A DNA stretch of 64,000 bases, taken from the NCBI GenBank assembly GCA_030035585.1, contig CM057466.1, forward strand, positions 56,613,233-56,677,232, written 5' to 3'. Positions within the stretch are counted from its first letter, which is position 1. Each line of letters begins with the position of its first letter. The DNA comes from Dugong dugon. Lineage: Eukaryota; Chordata; Mammalia; Sirenia; Dugongidae. Positions 33,435-44,205 of this stretch are shown piece after piece. The notes beneath the pieces were generated by a model. It worked only from the letters and a program-made list of their open reading frames with translations, had not been told where the DNA came from and searched no databases. A program made the translations under genes and the position numbers.

Positions 33435-33595
33435 CTAAATTAAACAGTAGCAAAGTGCTTTGGATTGGGAGTGAAGAGGCCAGATTCTCATCCTCAGTAA
33501 GTGGCCTTGGACAAACCACATTGTCCCTTCCAGGGTGTGAAATAGAGATTTTCTGAAGGATCACCTCTAGCTATGAAAATCAATGATTCTAATCA
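33435..33595 (+). repeat. MIR/MIR3-like SINE fossil
   Basis: AGTGCTTTGGATTGGGAGT, GCCTTGGACAAACCACATTG and GAAGGATCACCTCTAG keep the MIR3-type order, weakly. Confidence 0.55.
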
Positions 33596-33824
33596 TTAGG
33601 ATCAGAAAGAGAAAACTCCCTGGGCTGGCAATTAGAATTCCAGGGCACTGCCCCAACTTCAGCTGCTGGTGCTTGATCTCCCCGAGGGGTCAGGGGCCAT
33701 CAGGAAAACACTCACGCTTCTCCACCCTACCACATCCTTCTCCTCTACCCCTTCTCCCACCCTTCGTAGACATCTCTGACAAATGTTCTCCATCCTCACC
33801 TGGGGACCTTTGCAGATTTTACTT

Positions 33825-33922
33825 CAGAAAGTCTGGGTTTGGCCTAAGATACTGCATTTCTAACAAGCTCTCATGTGGTGCTGGGAGCTGCTGCTGGTCC
33901 ACGGACCACACTTTGAGTAGTG
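33825..33922 (+). repeat. MER20-type hAT fossil, 3' half
   Basis: GCATTTCTAACAAGCTCTCA, GCTGCTGCTGGTCCACGG and ACCACACTTTGAGTAG match the end of MER20. Confidence 0.75.
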
Positions 33923-33990
33923 AGGCCCTAGAGCAGTGCTGCCCCATAGAAATATAATGCAAGTCACGTGTATAGTTTAAAATTATCCAG

Positions 33991-34634
33991 CAGTCTTTGG
34001 TGAGTAGCATCTGGGGTCTTAAAATCCTGTGAGCGGCCTTCTAAGATACTCCACTGGTCCCACCCCATCTGGAGCAAAAGAGAATGAAGAAAACCAAAGA
34101 CATAAGGGAAAGATTAGTCCAAAGGACTAATGGGCCACAACTACCACAGCTTCCACCAGACTGAGTCCAGCACAACTAGATAGTGCTTGGCTACCACCAC
34201 CGACTGCTCTGACAGGGATCACAATAGAGGGTCCTGGGCAGAGCTGGAGAAAAATGTAGAACAAAATTCTAACCCAGGGAAAAAGACCAGACTTACTGGT
34301 CTGACAGGGACTGGAGAAACCCTGATAGTATGGCCCCAGGACACCCTTTGAACTCAATATTGAAGTCACTCTTGAGGGTCACCCTTCAGCCAAAGATTAG
34401 ACAGGCCTGTAAACTAAAATGAGACGAAACGGGCACACAGCCCAGGGGCAAGGACAAGAAAGCAGGAGGAGACAGGAAAGCTGGTAACGAGGAATCCAAG
34501 GTCAAGAAGGGGAGAGTGTTGACATGTCATGGGGTTGGCAACCAATGTCACCAAACAATATGTATATTAATTGTTTAATGAGAAACTAATTTTCTCTGTA
34601 AACCTTCATCTAAAGTACAATAAAAAAAAGAAAA
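33991..34634 (+). mobile_element. 5'-truncated afrotherian L1 (3' UTR only), 12-bp TSD
   Basis: It begins CAGTCTTTGGTGAGTAGC and ends AGTACAATAAAAAAAAG. AAAATTATCCAG flanks it at 33979-33990 and 34635-34646. Simple 3' end, no module X, so it matches the L1 at 1-5785 rather than the composite-tail copies. Confidence 0.95.
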
Positions 34635-34657
34635 AAAATTATCCAGTAGCCACAATA

Positions 34658-34853
34658 AGGAGCTCCAGTGGTGCAATGGTTAAGTGCTTGGCTGCTAACT
34701 GAAAGGTTGGCGGTTCAAACCCACCAACCTCTCCACAGAAGAAAAGACCTGATGACCTACTCCTGTAAAGATTTCAGCCTAGGAAACCCTATAGGGCAAT
34801 TCTACTCTGTCATATAGGGTTGCTATGAGTTGGAATTGACTCAGTGGCGCACA
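34658..34853 (+). mobile_element. AfroSINE, long form
   Basis: GGAGCTCCAGTGGTGCAATG head, GTAAAGATTTCAGCC insert, and ATGAGTTGGAATTGACTC with CACAACAACA tail. Inserted in the hAT fossil after the L1's neighbouring segment. Confidence 0.94.
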
Positions 34854-35107
34854 ACAACAGTGGGCACATTAAACAAAGTAAAAATAAACAGGTGAAATTA
34901 ATTACAATGATCTATTTTATTTTACCCAATATACCTAAAATATTATCCTTTCAGCATGTAATCAGTATACAAACGATTGAGATATTTTATGTTCTTATTT
35001 TATCTAAATCTTTGCAATCCAGTGTGTATTTTACACTTGCAGCACATCTCCATTTGGATGAGCCACATCTGGAGTAATACATGACACAGGGTAAAAAAAC
35101 AAAACAA

Positions 35108-35318
35108 AACAAAAACCAGTTGCCATGGGGTTGATTCTAACTCATGGTGACCCCATATGTGTCAGAGTACAACTGTGCTTCCTAGGGTTTTTAATGGCTA
35201 AATTTTCAGAAGTAGATCTCCAGGGCTTTCTTCCGAGGTGCCTCTGGGTGAACTCGAATCTCTAACCTTTCAGTTAGCAGTTGAATATATTAACTGTTTG
35301 CACCACTCAGGGACATAG
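35108..35318 (-). mobile_element. AfroSINE, long form
   Basis: CCAGTTGCCATGGGGTTGAT, AGAAGTAGATCTCCAGGGC and GCACCACTCAGGGACA in reverse orientation, with AAAACAAAACAAAAAC on the left. The head is decayed (ATATATTAACTG). Confidence 0.92.
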
Positions 35319-35544
35319 AGTAGTGCTCCATACATGTTTTTGGTTTACGTCTGAAAGGTTAAATGAAAGAAAGATGTCATGGATTGAAGGAGAGCTGGAG
35401 CCTGGGCCCTGGGCTCCCACACCCTCCACCATTTCTGGGAAAATGCCACAAGCAGTGTCAAAGGAAGGCTAGCGTGCCATCTCTGTCATCGTCAGGAGTC
35501 TGCAGTTGAAGGTAACGTTTGGAGAATTAAAAAGAATACGAGTA

Positions 35545-35850
35545 GCAAGACAAATCAGACACAAAAAGACAAATATTGGAGATCCCACTTATATGAAATA
35601 TCCAGAATAGATAAATGCATAGAGACAAAAGTTTATTAGCGGTTATCAGGGGCTGGTGGGAGGGAGAAAAAGGAAGGTATTGCTTAAGGGATGCTGAGTT
35701 CCTGTTAAGGGTGATGAAAAAATTTGGAAACAGATTGTGGTGATGGTTGCCCAACATGGCAAACGTGATTAATATCATTGAATTGTGCACGTGAAAATGG
35801 TTGAAGTGACCAGTAGTTTGTTATACATATATTTCATCACACAGACAAAG
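35545..35850 (+). mobile_element. Old L1M 3' UTR end
   Basis: GATCCCACTTATATGAAATA, GTTATCAGGGGCTGGTGGG, GTGGTGATGGTTGCCCAACA and CATTGAATTGTGCACGTG follow the L1M 3' UTR. Confidence 0.82.
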
Positions 35851-37040
35851 AAAGGAGTAGCACCTACAGACAAAACATGGCAAAATGTTTCAAATTTTTA
35901 AAAAAGGAAGGGATAAGTTGAAAAGAATGAAAATATAAGCAACATACAAACCTCTAGCAAACAGATTAAGTAAAATGCTTATTGATCTCAATAGCTGACT
36001 TCAAAGATGTTGCTATCTCATGACATGGATGAAACTGGAGGACATTATGCTGAGTGAAATAAGTCAATCACAAAAGGACAAATATTGTAGGAGACCTCTA
36101 TTGTAAAAACTCATGTAAAAGTTTACACACAAAAAAGAAACAATCTATGTTGGTTACGAGGGATGGGAGGGGTGGGGTTGGTAACTAAACAGACAATAGA
36201 TAAGTGGAAACTTTGGTGAAGGGTAAGACAGTACACAGTACTGGGGAAGCCGGCACAACTTGGACAAGGAAAGGTCATGGAAGCTCCATAGACACTTCCA
36301 AACTTCCTGAGGGACTGAATTGGTGGGTGGAGGGCTGTGGGGACCATGGTCTTGGGAAACATCTAGCTCAATTGGCATAACACTTTATAAAGACAATGTT
36401 CTACATTCTACCTTGGTGAGTAGCGTATGGGGTCTTAAAAGCCTGCGAGCAGCCATCTAAGATACTCCACTGGTCTCACCCCTTCAGGAGCAAGGGATAA
36501 TGAAGAAAGCAAGATACAAGGAAAAGATTAGTCCAGAAGACTAATGGACCACAGCTACCACAGCCTCCACCAGACTGAGTCCAGTACAGCTAGATGGTGC
36601 CCGGCTACCACCATTGACTGCTCTGACCGGGATCACAGTAGATGGTTCTGGACAGAGCTGGAAAAGGATGTAGAAAAAAATTCTAACTCACAAAAAAAAG
36701 ACCAGATTTACTGGCTTGACAGACTGGAGAAACCCTGAGAGTATGGCCCCCAGACACCCTTTTAGCTCGGTGGTGAAGTGACTCCTGAAATTCACCATTC
36801 AGCCGGGGATTGGACAGCCTCATAAAACAAAATGGGACTAATGAGGCAAAGCAGTCCAGGGACAAGGACTAGAAGGCAGGAGGGGACAGGAAAGCTGGTG
36901 ATAGGGAACCCAAGGTTGAGAAGGGACAGTGTTGACATGTCGTGGGGTTGTTAACTATTATAGTAGGGCAATATGAGTACTAACTGTTTAATGAGAAACT
37001 ATTGCTCTGCAAGCCTTCATCAAAGGTACAAAAAAAAAAA

Positions 37041-37252
37041 ATTATGTGAGATCAAATTGACAACAGCAACTCAAAAGGTTTGATGGGAAGCCTTGGGGGC
37101 AGTGAGTTGAAGATAATGGTGATGGAATAATTTGGAAAAGGATAGTGAGGATAGCAGCACAACTAGAAGAATGTAATCGATGTCACTGAATTGTACACGT
37201 AGAAACTTTTGAAACGGTGTAACTTTGGCTGTGTATATTTTCACCAAAAAAA
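37041..37252 (+). repeat. Module X inside the composite L1 tail
   Basis: GAGATCAAATTGACAACAGC to GTGTATATTTTCACC plus A-run. An A-run precedes it (end of the first L1 tail) and another L1 3' end follows it. Confidence 0.88.
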
Positions 37253-37394
37253 AAAGGGTCCTCCAAGGTGGAGAAGGGAGAGAGAGTGTTGACATGTCGT
37301 GGGGTTGTTAACCAATGTCATAAAACAATATGTGTTACTGACTGTTTAATGAGAAACTATCTGTTCTGTAAACCTTCATCTAAACTACAATAAA

Positions 37395-37412
37395 ATATAT
37401 ATATATATATAA
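37395..37412. repeat. (AT)n microsatellite in the L1 tail
   Basis: A short AT run grown from the L1 polyadenylation tail, directly before the right TSD. Confidence 0.9.
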
Positions 37413-37486
37413 AAAAGATGTTGCTAATATTATCTTTCTCAATTATTGCATTCACTCCCTAACAAATTCTCTAAGTTTTCCACCTC

Positions 37487-37665
37487 AAACAGTGCTTCTG
37501 AAATTCTAATGCATATATGAATCACCTGGGGGATTTTGCTAAACTCTAAATTGCAAAATCTAATTCAGTAGGTCTTGGGTGGGATCTGAGATTCTGCAGT
37601 TCTAACAAGCTCCCAGGTGATCACGATGGGGCAGGTCTGTGGACCACACTTTGGGTAGCAAGAGA
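37487..37665 (+). repeat. MER20-type hAT fossil
   Basis: CAGTGCTTCTGAAATTCTAA, ATGAATCACCTGGGGGATTT, TTCAGTAGGTCTTGGGTGGG and GTGGACCACACTTTGGG are MER20 landmarks over its full length. Confidence 0.8.
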
Positions 37666-37764
37666 ATCTTCGAGATATCAGAATATTTGGGCTTCTTGAG
37701 AAGAGTGGAGCCAAGTCCTCTTAGGACTTTATAAAATTAAAGGAGTCCATAGTTAGTTCCTTTC

Positions 37765-37985
37765 TGTATAGCAGGAATCGGCCAAACCTTTTCTGTAAAG
37801 GGCCAGATAGTTAATATTTTAGGCTGTGGGCCATACAGTCTTCGTTGCAGGTACTCAGTTCTGCCATTGTTACGTGAAAGCAGTGACATGAAAACTAATG
37901 AGCGTGGCTGTGTTTCAATAAAACTTTATAAAAACAGGAGGTAGGCTGAGTTTGCCCTGTGGGCTGTAGTTGGCCAGCCACTTGT
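37765..37985 (+). repeat. hAT-Charlie (MER1-group) fossil
   Basis: GCAGGAATCGGCCAAACC and GTTGGCCAGCCACTTG are the decayed inverted ends. Inside are TGTAAAGGGCCAGATAGTTA and GTGGCTGTGTTTCAATAAAA. The exact family name is uncertain. Confidence 0.78.
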
Positions 37986-37989
37986 CTAG

Positions 37990-39810
37990 AGAATCACTGT
38001 GGCAGTGAAGTTCCCTGGGGTAAGGTTCTTATTCCTCTTGGCAGTGCCAGGACCTGGTGCATAAAAGTCATTCATGCATAATGAATAAATGAATATGTTG
38101 AATGAAGTCATTAAGATTTGGCGACTTGTAATCAACAGAGTACAGATTCTCAGTTACCAAGTAACTATCCTTTATCGTCTTCAGTTTCCTTTTCAGATAG
38201 TGAAATAATGTGCCATAAGTTTCGCATAAATGATCTTTCCGGCACCTACCTGCTACCTCCCAGTGCTCTATTCCTTAGTCTCGAGATGTGTAGATAGGAT
38301 TCATAAGAAAATTCACTAGTTCAGTGTCTGACATGGAAATGTGTAATGGAAATATTGTGGGCAGAAAAAGGAAAAATGACAGTGAACTATTTTATACAAC
38401 TGCATAACATAATATAGTATAAAAATTAATATAATGACCACCAATGCAAGTGGTTTGTATATGTTAAAAACCTGTTTGAATTCAAATGTGTTCCATTTGT
38501 TTCATTTTAAATATAATACACGTTTATTTTCGAAAACAGAATGCAAAAATCTGTACAATTTCACATTCCAAGGACGATGAAAAGGCTGTGAAAATGGTAA
38601 GATGAAGTTTGGAGTGGGATTTGAATGTCCGTATGTCAGCATTATCGAAGGATGGGATATTATGACGTCATTGTGGCAGGTTTCTCCAGTGGTTATACCA
38701 CCTGGCCTCACCTTCTTGGGGACCAGTGATTGTGGATCCCCACCGTCCCTCCTTATCGCTACCAGCTTATAGCTCTCAGGAGATTTGGGGTAGGATGCGT
38801 GCAGGAGGCAGTGCAAGCTCTTTGCTCTTAGTGTCTGCCTTTTGGTGCTGGATTCTTACCATTATTGTCAGATGCAGTGGGCTGCCTGGCAGCCTCAGTA
38901 CTGTGGTTTAACAGCATATCTTTACGCTTAGCTAAGTTGAAACAGTACTTTCCAAGAGCAAAGTAAGTTTGGTCTCTATGGTTGCACCCATATTTGATAT
39001 AAACCCTGCATACCTATGTAAAATTGGCTCACCCCCTATCCAAATATTCCATTTCCACATATCGGGTGATGACTGTTGACGATGGAAAAGATCTACTAGT
39101 AAATGATTATAAAGCACTTGGCTAATCAAAATGAGGGCGAAATAACCTGTTGATAAGGCTGGGCCATGGCAAGCATTGATAACCTGGGCCCCGTGGGCCC
39201 TGAGCTCTTTGTGAGGTCTGGCCTTGGCAGATACCACGTGATTCGAGTTGTCTGTGTGGCCCAGCAGCCTCACCACCAGCAGGCCGTGTGATTGGATGCA
39301 CCTCGGGTGATTTGGGAACCTATGAGAACTGTGTAGAACCCAGAAAATGCATGGTCCCTGGCTCCTATCTTAAAACTGACCTTATTACATTGGGGTGACC
39401 CAGCCTGTTGGTCAGTTTTTAACAGCTTTTCAGATAAACACAAGCCAGTTTCTGACACTGTAGGAAAACATAATTTTAAATGTTTAAAACCGCTTCTCAA
39501 AGCATTTCCTTTTATGAATTCCATTTGAAGTTAGGAATACCGGAGACTTCATCATCAGTTCGAGGCTCAACTTCTCTTTGTCCCTCGGTGGCTCAGGCCG
39601 TAGTGCTGGCGGGGCCTGTCTTGACCCGGTGAGGGAAAGAGGTAAGTCAAGGGCAGGTCCCCATGGCCTTGCCTCTCCTGAGGCCAGATCCCATCTGGCC
39701 AGAGCAGATGTTGTCAGGTGCTGCCAAAACAGGGTGGAATGGGAATGTGAGTCTGTGGGGTTGGGGTGATAACAAAAAAAAAAAAAAACAAAAACAAAAA
39801 CAAAAAAAAA
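37990..39810. other. Long unassigned stretch
   Basis: Mostly unique-looking. 38045-38105 (CAGTGCCAGGACCTGGTGCA, GAATAAATGAATATG) may be a MIR/L2 3' end. Reverse-strand open stretches of 84-114 codons (38502-39524) match no protein I know and lie in three separate frames. Near 39638 a GAGGTAAGT looks like a good splice donor but has no supporting exon. Confidence 0.45.
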
Positions 39811-39814
39811 GAAA

Positions 39815-40005
39815 ACATGTTGCCATTATGTCAATTCTGACTCATGGTGTTACAGAGTAGAACTGCACCACAGGATTTTCTTGACTGTAATCTTTACGGC
39901 AGCAGATCACCAGGGCTTTCTTCTGTGGTGCTGCTGGGGGAGTCTGAACCACCAACCTCAGGGCTCACAGTCGAGCAAAAACTCCTTGTGCAACCTAGGG
40001 ACCTC
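39815..40005 (-). mobile_element. AfroSINE, long form, decayed
   Basis: TTGCCATTATGTCAATTCTG, GGCAGCAGATCACCAGGGC and GTGCAACCTAGGGACC in reverse orientation, preceded by a long A/CA-rich tail (39774-39812). Confidence 0.9.
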
Positions 40006-40959
40006 TAAGGTCATAAGGAAGAAATTTAATCGATAATGAAAGAAAAATAAAAGCTGGTGACTGTCAGTTTTGGATTTTGCTGGTAGACAAGAGTGAGAGG
40101 AGATGCTGGGAAGGGCAGCCGGTGATTTCTTCGGCTCCAGGCCAGGGCCTGCTCTGGGCAAAGGCTCTGCACTGGCTCCTGGAAGCAGGGACAGTGCGCA
40201 GCTGCAGAATGTGGTGAGGAGGTGATGTGAAACGCTGCAAACGGTTAGGCCTAGAGCACAGCCCAGAGTGGCCGTTCCTGGAGCAGCAGGCTCCCTGCTT
40301 CCTGTCTTTATCTCCTCTAGAATTTCCATATGTTTTCTTAAAAGAATTGAGCCTGCAGTTTTATATGTGTGAACTGGAAAGTTGGTGCCTGTGTTTATCG
40401 TTCTTCCTTCCCTACTTAGAAACCTCTGGAAATTCGACATTTCGTAATGGCTGGAGGGCAGAGCTACAGATACCGCTTCAGTTGCCAAATGGCCTGGGTA
40501 GAAATCTGAACTTGCTGTTCTGCTCTCACCGGAAGTAAAATCAACATTTATCCAGGCGTGGAGGACTCCTGGCAGGGTGCTGTGGGAAGTGCAGGGAAGC
40601 ACCTGGCAGCGGGCACTGGGGATTTGCTGCTGCTGCTGTAGGTAGCAAGTGTGGAATGGGGAGAGCCTGACATAGTTGCTCTAACTGGTCAGGCTCCTCC
40701 ACCCCACCCCCGCCTGCTATCCCTGGCTGCTCGGGATTTCACACTCAGACACTTCCTGAACTTTTCTCTCAGAACCAGCCCCTTATGCTCCTGTCTGTCC
40801 CTCAGGCCTTGTCTCCTGCCAACAATCAATTACGTTTACAAATATTCCCGCGGCCGTTTCCATTTCCAGTACTAGCAAAACAACCCAAGCGAAGGGCATG
40901 CAAAAGACCCGAGCAAGCCATTTCACAGAAAAGAAAGTGCATGTGGTCAACATACATGG
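40006..40959. other. Unassigned stretch, higher GC
   Basis: No gene recognised. A reverse-strand open frame of 214 codons (39958-40602) runs into the AfroSINE at its end and has no known domain, so I read it as chance. CTGCTGCTGCTG lies near 40627. Confidence 0.45.
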
Positions 40960-41158
40960 GTGGAGTTCCTGGGTGGTGTGCTTGACTACTAACCAGAAGG
41001 TTGGCCATTCAAACTTGTCCAGGGGACCCTTGGAGGACGGGCCTGGAGATTTACTTCAGAAAGTTCACAGCCTTGAAAACTCTATGGAGCAGTTCTATTC
41101 TGTATATGTGAAGTCGCCAAGAGTCGGAATCCACCTGATGGCAACTAACAATGAAACA
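40960..41158 (+). mobile_element. AfroSINE, long form, decayed
   Basis: GGAGTTCCTGGGTGGTGTGC, CTAACCAGAAGGTTGGCC, GAAAGTTCACAGCC and AAGAGTCGGAATCCACCTGA give head, body and tail in order. Confidence 0.9.
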
Positions 41159-41284
41159 ATATACTTATAAAGGTATATTCGATATTATCAGTGATCAGCA
41201 GAATGCAAGGCAAGTCCACTATGACACAGCATTTTATATCCATTAGACTGGCAACAACTATAAAAGCCGACAATACCAAATGTT

Positions 41285-41444
41285 GAAAACCCTGGTGGCG
41301 CAGTGGTTAAGAGCTACAGCTTCTAACCAAAAGGTAGGCAGTTCGAATCCACCAGGCACTCCTTAGAAATCCTGTGGGGCAGTTCTACTGTGTCCTACAG
41401 GGTCGCTATGACTCAGAATCGACCCAATGGCAACGGGTTTTTAA
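41285..41444 (+). mobile_element. AfroSINE, short form, near-consensus head
   Basis: A good pol III A-box (TGGCGCAGTGG at 41296-41306) and B-box (GTTCGAATCC at 41341-41350). The body has GGGGCAGTTCTACTGTG. A(A/C)CAAATGTTG-like repeats flank it (41274-41284, 41444-41454). One of the better-preserved copies. Confidence 0.95.
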
Positions 41445-41575
41445 CAAATGTTGGAGAGAATATGGGTCCAAATGATCTCATACACATTGCTGATGGGAGT
41501 GTAAATTGGTGTATCCACTTTGAAAAGTTGATTGGCACTATTTCCTTAAAGTGGAACGTTTACAAACCTGATGAC

Positions 41576-41905
41576 CTATGGACTGCCAGAAGAATGAACA
41601 AATCTATCTTGGAAGAAGCACAGGCAGAATGTTCCTTAGAAGCGAGGATGGGGAGACTGCGTACGTCTCACGTACTTTGGACATGTTATCAGGAGGGACC
41701 AGTCCCTGGAGAAGAGCATGCTTGGTAAAGTAGAAGGTCAGTGAAAAAGAGGAAGACCTTCAACAAGATGGATTGACACAGTGGCTGCAACAATGGGCTC
41801 ACGCATAACAATGATCGTGAGTGAGGACGGCACAGGACAGGCAGTGTTTTGTTCTGTTATACGTGAGGTCGCTATGAGTTGGAACCCCTAACAACAACAA
41901 CAATA
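41576..41905 (+). mobile_element. RTE 3' end, 5'-truncated
   Basis: TATGGACTGCCAGAAGAATG, GTACTTTGGACATGTTATCA, ACAAGATGGATTGACACAG and CCCCTAACAACAACAACA. It sits in the L1M with ATGACC on both sides as a possible short TSD. Confidence 0.92.
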
Positions 41906-42245
41906 TGACCCAGCAGTTTCACTCCATGACACATACCAAAGACTGATTCTTGTACAACACTAATAACAACAACAGTAATAAAAGACGTGTAAGAGTACTG
42001 TTCACAATAGCAAAAAAACTGTAAACATCAGGACAGTGAATGAATAAATATTACACAATAGTCAAAATTAAGAAACTAAACAATATATGATAATGTGAGT
42101 GAATCTCAGCATATATTATGTAAAAGAATAAGTCTCAAAGATTACAAACAGCATAATACCCTTTTTTATAATTAAAAACAACTAAAATACAAGTATATAC
42201 TAAAAAAATATACATGTGAATTCAATACAACTATTTGGAAAAGAG

Positions 42246-42420
42246 GAACCCTGGTGGCGGTGCAGGGGTTAAGTGTTCCGCTGCTAACCAAAAGGTTGGC
42301 AGTTCAAATCCACCAGCCACTCCTTGGAAACACTATGGGGCAGTTCTACTCTGTCCTATAGGGTTGCTGTGAGTTGGAATTGACTCTATGTCAATGAGTT
42401 TGCTTTTTTTTTTTTTTGTT
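42246..42420 (+). mobile_element. AfroSINE, short form, 14-bp TSD
   Basis: GAACCCTGGTGGCGGTGC head and GGCAGTTCTACTCTGTCC body. TATTT(G/A)GAAA(A/G)GAG flanks it at 42232-42245 and 42421-42434. Confidence 0.95.
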
Positions 42421-42434
42421 TATTTAGAAAGGAG

Positions 42435-43090
42435 AGCAAGAGCATGATGAACAAGGCATTCGGCAAGGAAGAAGAATGGGATGGGGCCATATAGTCAGAT
42501 GGGGATTATTGTCCAGTTCCTTGCTTTTATCTTGGGTGGTGGGTTTGAGGGCCAGGATTGTAATTCATTCTCAACCAGATACCATGCTTTCCCTTGCCCC
42601 CACCCTCCCCCCACCAAATCTAAAGCAGCTTCACTTAGGAGTGAGTAGAGCAGTGGCTCCCCCCAGTGTATGATTTCTGCATCCTCTCAGAGTGTCTCAT
42701 CCCCACCAAAGCCTCACCAGTCTGCCTGGGGCTATCTGCAAATTCCACTCTTCAAGATTCCTGTCTTTTTGCTTCAGGCAGCCTTGATGATGGAGATGGT
42801 GTTACTGCAGGCGTCGCCTACTATCATTTCTTAGTGTTGAGTGTGTGTCTTCAGAACCTTTTCCTGGATGCAGGCTTTGTTGGGCAAAGGGGGCGAGAAC
42901 CGTCCACCAGTCTCGCCTGGGAGGGGTGTGTATGTCGGGGGGACTGGGGCAGAGCTGTGGTACCTGTGGGTGGCTTCCTCATTCCTTGAAATGGATCTCT
43001 TGTCTCCTAGGCCTGCAGTAAGACACGAGGCTCTCAGAGGGGTGGCCTCTGCTCAGCTCCCCTGTGTCTTGTGTTCCAGTGTTTGCGTTA
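42435..43090. other. Unassigned stretch
   Basis: No gene or repeat recognised. Open frames up to 107 codons here carry no known domain. Confidence 0.45.
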
Positions 43091-43179
43091 CAGAGTTGGG
43101 GTGAGCGCTGGACTCAGGTCAGAAGACTCGGGCCCAGACTCACTGTGTGACCTCAGGATTCATCGTTCTAATGATGATA

Positions 43180-43410
43180 ATTTTAATGATTAAAATAATA
43201 AAAACAACACGTACTATTTGTTGAGAGCTAAGTGCTTTACAGTATGACTTCTTTTTGTTTATTACTTTTATTTTACAGGCAAGGAACCTGGGGTTTAGGA
43301 ACCACTTGAGTAACTTGCCTCCGGCCACACAGTAATTAGATCCAACTGGTAGAACTGGGATTTGAACGCTATTTGATCTGACACGAGGGCTTTTAACCAC
43401 TGTACTGTAT
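43180..43410 (-). repeat. MIR SINE fossil
   Basis: GTGCTTTACAGTATGACTTC, GAGTAACTTGCCTCCGGCC and GGGATTTGAACGC give the reverse MIR. A separate weak MIR-like fragment may precede it at 43095-43145. Confidence 0.85.
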
Positions 43411-43454
43411 AAACTCTGTACTATTTCTCTTGACATTAAAAAAAAAAAAAAAGA

Positions 43455-43815
43455 TTAAAAGTATGTGTATGTGTGTTTGGAGTAGGGGTGTAGAAACTAA
43501 ATGAATACCTGCCCCAGGCACGTGGTATCTGTCATAAGAATCAAATGCTGTAATGGAAGTAAGAAGGTTTGAATAAGTTGTACATCATACTCTGAAAGAT
43601 TCTTATCAATATTAAATTGCGAGCAGGGCACCGTCCCTCTAAGACCTTCCTGGCTCATGTCTTCCTTTGCACAGATTGGTACACGTCTGACACCAGCCAC
43701 GGCCACCGAACACAGCTTCCATAGCAGAGGGAAGGGACTCCCCAGGAGGCCCAGTAGCACAAGTCGGGGGGAGGTGGGGGCGTGGTGAGAATGAAAAGGC
43801 CTCCTGTCCACCCTG
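43455..43815. other. Unassigned stretch
   Basis: No gene or repeat recognised. A 12-14 bp A-run precedes it at 43438. Confidence 0.45.
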
Positions 43816-43817
43816 AT

Positions 43818-44012
43818 TGTTGTTGCTGTTGTTAGTTGCAGTCTAGGTGATTCCAATTCATGGTGACCCCATGTGTGCAGAGAAGAACTGATCCATAGGA
43901 TTTTAAAGGCTGTAATCTTTTTGAAGTAGATCGCCAAGCCTGTCTTCCGAGGCTCCTCTGGGTGGATTTGAACCTCCATCCTTTTGATTAGCAGCCACCC
44001 AGAGACTCCTCT
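43818..44012 (-). mobile_element. AfroSINE, long form
   Basis: TTGTTGCTGTTGTTAGTTGC tail, TTGAAGTAGATCGCCAAGCC insert and GGTGGATTTGAACCTCC head region. It keeps the RTE-like GTTGTT tail repeat. The extreme head is lost. Confidence 0.92.
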
Positions 44013-44069
44013 ACCCTAGTGGCTGCTCATCAAAACACCACCGTGGCTGCTGTGGTTTCCTGGCTGTAA

Positions 44070-44205
44070 CACTGGGCCTGGAGCCAGAAGACCTGGCTCA
44101 AAGCTGACCCTGGACTTCCTAGCTATGTGACCATGGTGGTCCCTTAGGGGTCTCTGGGCTTTCACCTCCTGATAGGAAACACGTTGTGAGGATTGTGCGG
44201 GTGCA
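44070..44205 (+). repeat. MIR SINE fossil
   Basis: CTGGAGCCAGAAGACCTGG, CTAGCTATGTGACCATGG and GTTGTGAGGATTGTGC give the plus-strand MIR. Confidence 0.8.

Larger units (their letters stand above)
33927..35085 (+). repeat. hAT-Charlie-type DNA transposon fossil, split by L1 and AfroSINE
   Basis: It starts GCAGTGCTGCCCCATAGAAA. It continues after the L1 (34635-34657, CCAGTAGCCACAATAA) and after the SINE (34855-35085, CAGGTGAAATTAATTACAA, GTGTGTATTTTACACTTGC). A second copy is at 49909-50745. I know it as a common non-autonomous hAT but am not sure of its name. Confidence 0.75.
36016..37413 (+). mobile_element. 5'-truncated L1 with composite 3' tail, 13-bp TSD
   Basis: It begins in the last ORF2 codons (ACATGGATGAAACTGGAGG). 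L1 3' UTR to about 37040, module X 37041-37252, second L1 3' end 37256-37400, then AATAAAATATATAT. AAAGATGTTGCTA lies on both sides (36003-36015, 37414-37426). The first 950 bp are nearly identical to 21060-22010, so the two copies are close relatives. Confidence 0.95.
41165..42240 (+). mobile_element. Old L1M ORF2 3' end, interrupted by AfroSINE and RTE
   Basis: CCATTAGACTGGCAACAAC, then ATGTTGGAGAGAATATGGG, TGCTGATGGGAGTGTAAATT and (after the RTE piece) ATATGACCCAGCAGTTTCAC and GTTCACAATAGCAAAAAAAC. Colinear with the L1 ORF2 C-terminus. Confidence 0.87.

Noticed and set aside
38502-39524. Cluster of reverse-strand frames (84, 114 and 104 codons)
   Set aside because: I considered a processed pseudogene. 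The three frames do not join into a recognisable protein, and there is no A-tail or TSD.
39635-39650. Strong splice-donor-like GAGGTAAGT
   Set aside because: No matching acceptor or coding exon is visible nearby. Such motifs occur by chance.
39958-40602. Reverse-strand open frame of 214 codons, among the longest in the window
   Set aside because: It runs into an AfroSINE at its carboxyl end, shows no domain or motif I know, and lies in GC-richer DNA where chance frames are longer.
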